Part shown: positions 55,774 to 64,000 of the stretch, one piece after another
Position numbering within the stretch: position 1 is the stretch's first letter
Layout of the letters: each line of letters begins with the position of its first letter
Assembly (NCBI GenBank): GCA_963691705.1
Contig: OY829542.1
Location: 55,531,002 to 55,595,001 of the forward strand
Source: Viola odorata
Lineage: Eukaryota; Streptophyta; Magnoliopsida; Malpighiales; Violaceae
Reading direction: 5' to 3'
Length of the DNA: 64,000 bases
Translations under genes and position numbers: made by a program
Notes under the pieces: model-generated
The model's input: the letters and a program-made list of their open reading frames with translations, nothing else
Databases searched by the model: none
Told to the model about the DNA's origin: nothing

Positions 55774-56646
55774 GTATGTGTTTGGCGTTAAGGTTCGGTG
55801 GCCAACCGTCCATTCCCAAACCCAAAACCATGGTAAACGCGTTTGGTAAACTCCATATGCACTCCAGTTCCAAGGCTGGCCAAATTGGCCTTGCCTCGCG
55901 CTGGAGCAAAATGCTCCAGCAGCCAAAATGCCAAAGGGAGAAGATCATGTTCAAGCACTGCCATTCGGTGCATTCCTTGTGCGAAAGATCACAACATTCC
56001 TATGTTTCCAAATGGTCCATATAACAGCATAAAAAAGGGACGTCCACATCCTTTCCGCCTGTTTATTGAAGGTTGGCAGCAAGCTCCCCCATGACCTCCA
56101 ATGATCCGCCAAGCTTCGGGGTTGGCACCATTGCACCCCAAGCCATCTCATGAAGTACTCCCACAACCCCCTAGCAACCTCACAATGCAGCAGGAGGTGG
56201 GACACATCCTCTACGCCAGTGGCACACATCGGGCATATGTTTAACTCAGCTGCAAGCATATTTCGTCTCGCAAGAAACGACCGAGTTACAATTCGCTCTC
56301 TAACCAAAACTAGTTTGGCTCTCTCTCTCCTATTTTTTTTTTTCATTTTAATTTCATTTTTTTACGTTATATAATGAACAAAATAAATTAAAAACTACCA
56401 CAATAAAATTTCTATCTCAAGATAAGTAATTCTAGATCCACTTTTCCTATTTTTATTAATTTTTTAAAAATGAGTTTTATACTCCAATGTTTTCATTTCA
56501 ACTGTTTTACCAAACACCTCAGGTATCTCATAGTTATTTTAAATTTTTTTACCAAACAGCACACTCCGTTACCCAAAAGTCATTTTCCCACCCAACTTTT
56601 ACTCACAAAACTTTTTCCCACCAAACCGGAATGCCAAACAGACCCG
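55774..56646. mobile_element. Tourist-like MITE carrying a captured LINE fragment
   Basis: The ends resemble each other in inverted orientation: TATGTGTTTGGCG at the left, and the inverse of GGGTCTGTTTGGC at the right. A 3-bp GTA (or TAG) flanks both ends. Inner sequence on both sides matches the insert-free relative at 27504-27700 (CTGGAGCA..TGCT on the left, TTTGGCTCTCTCTCTCCT on the right). Between these, about 380 bp is LINE ORF2 in reverse orientation. The outer boundaries are well supported; the superfamily (PIF/Harbinger) is inferred. Confidence 0.65.
55932..56312 (-). pseudogene. Captured LINE ORF2 (zf-RVT) fragment
   Basis: On the minus strand it encodes the same zf-RVT segment as the truncated LINE at 51.5-53.6 kb (CPMCATGVEDVSHLLLHC and on to WTIWKHRNVVIF), about 98 percent identical by eye, but without the solo LTR. 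It lacks a poly(A) tail and both LINE ends. It keeps an arginine codon (CGA) where the neighbour has TGA. A 1-base deletion after IF shifts the frame. It has no function of its own that I can support. Confidence 0.85.
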
Positions 56647-56793
56647 TAGTCGAATTATGATTTGTAATGTTATCTGGCATCAGTACAATTACAACTATAC
56701 GAACAAGGATCGAGCCAAGCTACTCAATCGTACATAAACCATAAACCTTACGCATTTAACAAGAAACAGAAGAAAAGTTAGGGAAATGTATTA

Positions 56794-57035
56794 CTCCCTC
56801 CGTCTTTATTTAAACGACGTTTTAGGCCAAAAATGTGTGCCCAAAATTAATTGACGCTTTGCTAAAAAAGTTATTTTTTCAGTTGCCTGACTGTCCTTGT
56901 TTGTTGCCTGAGCTGCTCGCTCTACCTTATTACCTTGCTACCCACCTGCCCAGAAGCTGCTTTTTTAATTTTTTAATATTTTTTTTTATCTGTGTAATTT
57001 GAGTCAAAACGTCATTTAATTTATATCGAAATGAG
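56794..57035. mobile_element. Stowaway-like MITE, diverged
   Basis: Starts CTCCCTCCGTCTTTATTTAA after TA and ends in the inverse of CTCATTTCGATATAAATTAA before TA, both followed by an ACGTTTT-type stretch. About 242 bp with no ORF. The arms are more diverged than in the other Stowaway-like elements of this window. Confidence 0.7.
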
Positions 57036-57039
57036 TAGA

Positions 57040-58380
57040 AAATAAAGAAATAGGTTTTGTTGTTTGTGCAAATTGTTGTCCGCACTTGGCATGGAAAGTA
57101 ATTAATTATCATTAAGTAGGTAATTAAGCTTTAATTTGCTCGAGAATCCGACAAATAATTAAGCTAAGTAAGCACAATTAACAATGGGACTTGTGTTATT
57201 TAGTGTTGGAAGTTTGCTTTTGTATGAGTACTTACTAGTAACTAGGTCTTTTGAGTTGGTTTTATCGTTGCTCATGTGCCTTTTTTGTTCTTCTCCAATA
57301 AAATAAAAAGATGAACAAAAATATTAAAATCCATACATGCGTCTACCGGGAAGGCAATTATTCTAACCGTTGGACTACAAACGCAGATGTTTGTTATCAC
57401 AAAATTAAAGAAATAATACAAACAAAATGTGGCCGCCTTGTTTGTTGTGTTTCCAATGGGAATTTTTGAACTTGCTCATAAAATCCAACATGACCTAATC
57501 ATACATTTTTTTTTGGAAAAAACGAAAAAAAAGAACTTCTACAAATTAATAAAATAATGTATATAATTTTCGGTCTTATTTTCAGTAAAAGTAGAAGTTA
57601 TGGAACCGAATGAATCTAAACTTCGAGCAATTTTTAAAGCTTTGCAGATTTCTTTTAATAATAGAAGAAGGTGTTTATCCATAGAAATTCATCGTTATAA
57701 TCTAGAAGGAATAGATTTCCAAATTTTCAATTGTGCTTTACATTCCTACTAGATGTTAGGAGACTTCCAATTATTATTTCAAGCTTGCTTGTTGATTTTG
57801 ACTGCACATCTTTAATTTGCATCAATTTACTGCGCACTTTTCTTCAAAGGCTTTCATCTTTATAAAAATAAAAATAAAACTGATTTTCTTCAAATTTTAC
57901 TTTCTTTTAGAATTAATACGTCAATATATAAGTGAATTTTTTTTAGTTTCCTACTAAAAAATGTAAAATTTTTAACTTATTTTCTTTTTAGTCATTCTTT
58001 ACAAATAATATGGTTAAGATTAATTTAGATTAAATCCAACGATGTATATTAATAAGGTAAGAAGACATCAACGTAAAAAAAAAAAAAGTTAAATGGAATT
58101 TTAAAAGAAAAAAGAAACGTGAATGAAAGATAGCGCCGTTAACAATGGAAGGTAGTTCAATATGGGAATTTGTTAAATTAATTAAGTTATAGTATTACAT
58201 GTCTAGCGACAAACCTGACACAAAATAGTGAAATACTGCCAATTATACAGGCAAGATGTCCAGTCCAGCTGACCTGACCCAACCATACATTGTTACTATA
58301 AGCTGATATTAAACACAAGCGACACAAGATGTATTCTCTAAAATGATCCTCGACCTGACCATTGTTACTTGTAAGCAGGA
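57040..58380. other. Gene-free intergenic DNA, P450 3' flank
   Basis: No supported gene. The right end (about 58190-58383) is probably the 3' untranslated region of the P450. Confidence 0.5.
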
Positions 58381-58383
58381 TTT

Positions 58384-60149
58384 TCAAACCTGAATGGGAA
58401 TGGGTATGGCTATAAGAGGTTGTTCTTTCTGTAATGTGATCCCAAACTCGTCTTCCATGTTCATAGTTTCAGGTGTTACTCCATCTTCAAGCTTCCAATC
58501 AAACGTGTGAATAAGCGAACCCAACATCAAGTGCACCATTCTCATTCCCATTTGCAATCCAGGACAAATCCTTCGCCCGCCCCCAAATGGGATTAGCTCA
58601 AAATTCCCCCCTCTAACATCAATATCCGATCCGAGAAATCGCTCCGGCACGAACGAATCCGGATCCTCTTCCCAAGAGCTTGGATCTCTACCAATAGCCC
58701 AAGCATTGATCAAAACTTGTGCACCTTTCGGGACAGTGAACCCACTAATTTCAACGTCTTCCCCTGCTTTTCGAGGAAGTAGCAAAGGGACCGGAGGATG
58801 CAATCGGAAAGTCTCTTTGATTATTGCCTGCAAGTAAGGTAATTTCCCGATGTCTGATTCCTCAACCGATCTTCCTCTGCCAATCCTCTGCTCTAGCTCG
58901 GATCTCGCTTTCGAAAGAGTCATGGGATTGTGGAGCAGCTCCGCCATCGCCCATTCCAGCGTTCTTGAAGTTGTATCGGTTCCAGCAACAAATAGATCCT
59001 GCACGTAATTAATCAATTTTAATTTATCTATTTTTGTTTTAAATTTTCTAATATATAAAAGAGTGATGCTATTGCTATTGTTATGCAAACAAATAGATTG
59101 GTAGAAATGTAGTAAAATATAATCGCACAGTACACTTTAATTTTCCTTATGACCCTAATATTTAAAAGTGATAAAAGGTATTCTATCATATGACAAAATA
59201 AAAAAAATTATAAATTATAAGATCCAAATAAATTAACGAGACAAGGAAAGGATAGTTGTACCACGAACAAATGTTTGATATAATTTGCATCCATTTCTTG
59301 ACTGTTTTGTTCACTGAGAGTGAGAAGAGTATCGAGCATGTCATTAGCTGGGACATACCCTTCCATTTTTCTTACTTTCAGCCGTCGATTAATCACTCTG
59401 TCGAAGAGATGAAGCATCTTGTTGAAGTAAAAATCCATCCAACCTCTAATGCGTTGCAGGTCAAACTTCCTGATTAGAGGGAAATAATCTCCAAAATTTG
59501 GTTTCCCTAATCCCTTCACGATACATTGAACAACCTCGTTGAAATCCTGGGCTTCAATTGAGTCGGAATTAACCACATCTAGTGATAGAAGAGCGTTGGA
59601 CAAGGCACTGAGAGAAGCTCTGGAAATTTCTTGGCCAAAATCAATTGCCCGGCCGGCGCGGCAGCTTTCTTGCACCCGAGCCAGGAGTTCTTGCACTTTG
59701 TTGAGCCTCAAGGCTTGGTTTGCATCCAGTTTTTGAACGGTGAAGAAGTGGGAATTACAGATCTTGCGAAGGTTTCGCCACTGCGGCGATACGGGCAACC
59801 ATGCTATGCTTAATTGGTGATGGTTTTGAGCTCTGGCAGCGTCGGGAACTGTTCTGTCGGAGAAGGTGAGGTCATGTTTTTGGAGGATTTCTTTGGCCAT
59901 GGCAGCAGAGGATATGACTATTGTTGTTACGCTGCCTAGTTTTATGGTCATCAAAGGGCCATGAATATTGGCTAGATGGGCTAAAGATTTGTGTGGTTTT
60001 TGGCCAAGACTCAAGAGGTTGCCTATAATTGGTAATGGGGTTGGTCCTGGCGGAAGTTTTCTTGAAATTGTTCTTGAAAAGAAATGAATTGCTTGAAACA
60101 AGGCTAGAGTGAGGAGAAGATAGAGTAGAAAGCTCATGAACAACTCCAT
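58384..60149 (-). CDS. Cytochrome P450, CYP76 type
   Basis: A two-exon gene: 60149-59262 and 58998-58384, joined in phase 0 to 500 residues. It has an N-terminal membrane anchor (about residues 4-24), a proline-rich hinge KLPPGPTPLPIIGN (31-44), an I-helix AGTDTT (301-306), ExxR in KETFR (358-361), a PERF motif (414-417) and the heme loop PFGGGRRICPG with the cysteine at about 441. The single intron just before the DLFVAGTDTTS segment is at the usual position in A-type P450s. The sequence points to family CYP76, whose members hydroxylate monoterpenols, diterpenes or other specialised metabolites in the ER. The substrate cannot be predicted. All catalytic motifs are intact. Confidence 0.94.
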
Positions 60150-60383
60150 TTTTGGAAATCTTCAGAAAACAAAAAGTCTCCAGCAAGAAGTAAATAACAA
60201 TACTCCACTGAGCTAGCTACAATTATAGTTTTTTGGGTGGTTAATAATTAGCCACACGAAACAAACAAATTAAATTATCTTTTAACTATCGACTGACAAC
60301 AGTTGGCTTTTCCTTTTTTTCCTAAATGCAAGCTGAGTAATTTGAAATGTCTTTTTCTTCCGGGAAATTACAAAAAATGTCGT

Positions 60384-60451
60384 TGGAAATTTTCTTGAAA
60401 TTGATTTGTTTCTTCTTCAAAAGAAATGAATTGCTTGAAACAAAGCAAGAG
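60384..60451 (-). pseudogene. Relic of a P450 N-terminus
   Basis: On the minus strand this encodes LALFQAIHFF followed by a stop and ISRKFP. It is nearly identical to LALFQAIHFFSRTISRKLPP of the adjacent P450, but with a small insertion. About 70 bp are recognisable. It is probably what is left of a tandem CYP76 copy, or of a local duplication of the 5' end. Confidence 0.75.
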
Positions 60452-60639
60452 AAATTAATTATTAGTGAGCATATATGATTAGTGGAGAGGGAAATTAATA
60501 AATCAATAACGTTCGCTTAACAATTTTCGGCAAAAAGAAAATACTAATAAATTGGAGCTGTAGAAAATTAAGGTTATAATACATTTTAAAGGAAAATTAA
60601 GAGTACAATAGACTGTTAAAAAAAAATGTTGAGATATCT

Positions 60640-61533
60640 GCACTCAATTTAATGTATTGATCTGGTTTCTCATCTCATTTTTGTTCATATTTGATGTTCG
60701 TACTCGAATAATATTCATTTCTATTTGGACGCTCACGTTAACTCTGTCCATCGCGGACCGTTAGATATCATGCGTGAAATTTATTATTATCATTTTTGTT
60801 TACTTGACTACACGTCATTTTATAAAATAACTTTTAAAAAATACAAAAATACAAAATTTCTAAGAAAAAATTAAGAAATTGCTAAAATTCGAAAATAAAT
60901 ATAAATACTTCTAAACAAATAAGAAATTAGATATAAGGATAATGTTTGAATTAAGAAAAATAAATGAACTTTAAAAAATATCATAAATGTTTAAAAAATA
61001 TCTTTCTGTATATGTTTTTTTAATTTTCCGCATTTTTTAAATTTTTTTGATTTTTTTTCTTTTTTGAAATAAAAAAATTCAAATATGTTAAAACATTTCT
61101 TTCTCTCATATGTTTAAAAATGAAACAAATCCAAAATGTTTGAAAAATTGCATAAAATTGAAAAAAATATATAGAGATACTTTTTTAAAATTTTTTTTTA
61201 ATTTATTTATTTTTCTTAATTCAAAATTATCAGTTAATATAATATCATATTTATTTTCAAAATTTAGCAATTTTTTAAATATTGTTTTAAAAAATTTAGA
61301 TACTTTTTAATTTTTTAGAATTTCTTTTATAAAATAACGTGGCAGACATGTGAGGAAAAAAAATAATAATAGATTCCACGTAGTACACTTAACGGTCTGC
61401 GATAAATGAAGTTAACGTGAGAGTTCAAGTAGAAAAAATCATTCGAGTATGGGAGTCAAATGTGAACGAAAATGAGATAAGAAGCCGGATCAATACATTA
61501 AATCAAATATAAGTGCCATTTTTGGCATTATCG
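60640..61533. mobile_element. Fold-back/long-TIR element, copy B
   Basis: A more complete copy of the element at 29215-29955. The left arm (TTTAATGTATTGATCTGG.., GTTCATATTTGA.., CACGTTAACT.., CGCGGACCGTTAG) is mirrored by the right arm near 61380-61520. The inner AT-rich part is also an imperfect inverted repeat around CGTCATTTTATAAAA. It has no coding capacity. Long terminal inverted repeats suggest a MULE-like non-autonomous transposon. Confidence 0.72.
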
Positions 61534-61699
61534 CATTATATTAGCACCCAAACTTTTTTTTCTCTCTAATTTAGTACTCAAAATTTATGTCGTTAAAAAT
61601 TTGCACCCGACTTTATTCAGTTTGTCAAGTTGACAACCAATTTCTTTTCTTCGTTAGCAACGTAGCACCCTAGACTTCAACTTTTTCATTAATGTTGGT

Positions 61700-62060
61700 C
61701 TAGTCTTGATGATTCTTTTTGCGGGGGTTATGGCAGATTGGTAATATTGGCTGGGTATATTTGGTGGAATTCTTACATGTGGGACAAAACCAAGTTCACA
61801 ATTTCTAGAGTTCAAGCTGATGAGAGATTTGTTTAGTTTGAAGACGGTCTTTGTGGTTTTAATTGCGTCATTGTGAATATCTTTACTCCAAATGATAACA
61901 CAACTAGAAATATTGTGCTTAATGATATTGCAACTTTGGTTAATTCATGCACTATTCCATGTCTGATAACTGACGATTTTAATGAGGTTTTTTTGGGGGA
62001 AAAAAGACACAGCGCAATAATTTTATCTCATAATATGCGCAAACTAGTAAGGTTTTAACA
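61700..62060 (+). pseudogene. Decayed LINE endonuclease fragment
   Basis: Broken frames encode pieces typical of the ORF2 endonuclease: KFTISRVQADERFV, then CVIVNIFTPND, then a DDFNEVF segment in place of the usual GDFNEVL. The first catalytic region and the SDH motif are not seen. It is a short, mutated relic with no adjacent poly(A). Confidence 0.7.
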
Positions 62061-62064
62061 AAAC

Positions 62065-62700
62065 ACATCGTTTGATAATGAACATCTAAGGAAGAGTGTT
62101 GTAAACATAAAAGTTTTATAAATATGAATATTCATTTTAAGTTACAATCATTTCTTACCATATGTAACATTCCTAACTCCAAATTCATCATTGTAATTAT
62201 GTACAAAGTTAAGCAAATGAAAATATATGAGAAATACATAAGAATCGGATACACCAACGTTTTTCTTATCCTTTCCTTTGCAATATTCCTTATATTATCT
62301 TTATTTCCTTTTTAGTTTTATAACAAAAATGTTTCTTTTTAAATAAAAAAATAATAATTATATTATTAATTATCAATATAATAATAGAAATCAAACTATA
62401 ACCTTTTGTAAATAACAATGTTACGTTAATTAGCCTTTCAAAAACAAAAATTACATTAATTAGTAAGAAAAATATTTTAACGACAAATTGTTACATTATT
62501 GACTGTTCACCACTAAACCATTACAAGTCTTCAAATTTACAAGTCTAAGATTGTGAAAATTATAGGACTTTTATAATGAACCTTTCCAAAATAGAAAAAC
62601 ACATTATATTGTGCATCCAAACAAGCCCTTAGGTCTTAAACCAAAACAACACGAGGAACAGTGACGTACTCTGTTTTCAGCGTCACTCCTCGTGGAAAAT
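62065..62700. other. Intergenic DNA upstream of the Nudix gene
   Basis: AT-rich with no supported gene. The last 100 bases become GC-richer and should contain the promoter and leader of the Nudix gene. I see no clear TATA box. Confidence 0.5.
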
Positions 62701-62719
62701 CCTCAAGCTTCCATGTCTG

Positions 62720-63927
62720 ATGTCCCCTGCCGTGACACTTCCAAATCGAATCCTTTTGGCTTCGCGTCTCTCCATTCTTTTTCACCAGACCCACAAAAGA
62801 AGCAGCAGTAGCAGAACATTTTGTCTTCCCATGTCAACCAACGGGTCGTCGCAGTCATTGACTCATGCCATCACCTTGCCATGTCAACCAGACCAACCCG
62901 TCAACATCGTCGCCGCCCCAGGCATCTCCGATTCCGTTTTCAGGTCATTTTGCTGTGTTTATCATTTATTCTTTCGTATACTAAATTAAAATCTTAAGAG
63001 TTTTATTTTGTTTGATTTTTTGAAGTAATTAAGTAAGATTTGTGCAGGAAGGCGCATGAGTGCTCGTTGTTTACGCAGTGGCTACGCAACCTGCAATCTG
63101 AAAATGGGATTTTGGCTACTGGGTCTTTCTTATTAAAACAAGTTGTTATTCAAGTATGTATCTTTGTAATTTTCATTTTACCTTGTGTTAAAAACTCAAT
63201 TGTTTAGGGTTCTGGTGTCCTCTTTCCCCAGTGGTATAGCAGTTGTAGCTGATATTGAGTTGATGACAGGGTGTGGACATGTTTGGACAACGAATTGGCT
63301 TCCTGAAGTTTAAAGCGGATATTTATGATAGCAAAACTGAAAAAATGGTATCCAACTATCTTCCTAACTATGCCCAACTCATACATTTGTCTGGCATTCA
63401 GGGTTTTACTTGAAAGTCTATCCTTTCTCAATGTTTATTTGTTACTATAGTCTAGGATATTTGATGTTAAGTCGTGAATTTGAATTGGCTTTTTCCATGA
63501 GTTGCATCAAAGGCATGTGTGGATTTATCACTCTACCGTGTTGCTGTGAATTCAGTGATGCCATGTCTATTTGTGTGTACTAATATACACATAGGTTCCA
63601 GGTCTAGTATTTGCACGAGGACCAGCTGCCGCCGTGCTAATTCTTTTGGACTCTGAGGATGAGACTTATGCTGTTCTTACTGAGCAGGTACTTAAGTATC
63701 TCCATCAAGTCTTCATTGCATCTTATGTGTGAATTTGTTGAAAGCCTAACATCAACTACAAAAGATTCACCTCAAAGAGAGGGTTGCTATTTCATGCTAC
63801 TTATTCCAAATTCTAACGTATTTGTATGTCTAAGGCTAGAGTCCCCACTGGACGGGTCCTTTTGGAATTGCCTGCTGGCATGCCGGATGGTGACCAGGGT
63901 GGTTTGGTTGGCACTGCAATCCGTGAG
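62720..63927 (+). CDS. NUDX14: Nudix hydrolase 14-like (ADP-sugar diphosphatase), partial
   Basis: Five exons are visible: 62720-62943, 63048-63153, 63270-63347, 63595-63687 and 63835-63927. They join in frame with GT-AG introns to about 198 residues, and the gene then runs off the window. Known: Arabidopsis NUDX14 is a plastid enzyme that splits ADP-glucose and ADP-ribose. Visible matches are VNIVAAPGISDSVF, FTQWLRNLQSENGIL, GVDMFGQRIGFLKFKADI, VPGLVFARGPAAAVLILLDS and ELPAGMPDGDQGG..VGTAIRE. The last is the start of the Nudix box, which in this family is one residue longer than canonical and lacks the first Glu. The first 37 residues (rich in Ser, Arg and Leu, few acidic) look like a transit peptide. 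Met38 (62831) could start a cytosolic form. An out-of-frame ATG at 62713 opens a 32-codon uORF. Confidence 0.93.
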
Positions 63928-64000
63928 GTCTCTCTCTCTTTCTCTTGGGGTGCATTGTATGAAGACAATTTCTCTTGTTGTTTCGATTAGACGTGAATGC

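Overview
This window is nuclear DNA of a eudicot plant. The sequence is strongly AT-rich, genes are sparse and carry plant-type GT-AG introns, and the recognisable genes are plant families: an AT-hook/PPC protein, a calmodulin-like protein, a MATE/DTX transporter, plastid ClpT, an ACT-repeat protein, a CYP76-type P450 and a chloroplast-type Nudix hydrolase. The space between genes is filled with typical plant transposons. I cannot assign a plant family from sequence alone.

Layout. 1-5 kb: AHL gene (-, 579-1538), a Stowaway-like MITE and a fold-back element. 5-16 kb: gene-free, AT-rich, with tandem duplications and two probable decayed LTRs. 16.1-17.3 kb: tRNA-Gln(UUG) (+), tail to tail with a four-EF-hand CML gene (-). 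19.5-24.7 kb: intronless MATE transporter (+) converging on a five-exon CLPT2-like gene (-), whose promoter carries GGCCCA/TGGGCC sites. 25-30 kb: a degenerate tandem array, half of a MITE and a fold-back element. 30.3-36.3 kb: a structurally intact LINE with both ORFs open, a poly(A) tail and a perfect 16-bp target-site duplication. 36.4-44.8 kb: no gene, but two clusters of cell-cycle promoter motifs (E2F, MSA) and two Stowaway-like hairpin MITEs sharing a core. 45.2-47.5 kb: seven-exon ACR7-like gene (+). 51.2-57 kb: a nested transposon complex made of a 5'-truncated LINE, two solo LTRs of one family in opposite orientation, and a MITE carrying a captured piece of LINE ORF2. 58.4-60.1 kb: two-exon CYP76-type P450 (-) with a small upstream relic of a second copy. 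60.6-62.1 kb: second copy of the fold-back element and a LINE endonuclease relic. 62.7 kb to the end: the first five exons of a NUDX14-like gene (+), cut by the window end.

The genes do not form a pathway. They look like an ancestral gene order: from memory of Arabidopsis chromosome 4, the relatives of AHL, DTX56 and ACR7 lie together near At4g22780-22810, and those of AHL, CLPT2 and NUDX14 lie together near At4g11980-12060. This window holds both sets interleaved, as expected for a segment duplicated and then fractionated in Arabidopsis. I did not find a clearly new molecular system. The most unusual structures are the nested transposon complex at 51-57 kb and the promoter-like cell-cycle motif clusters with no adjacent gene.
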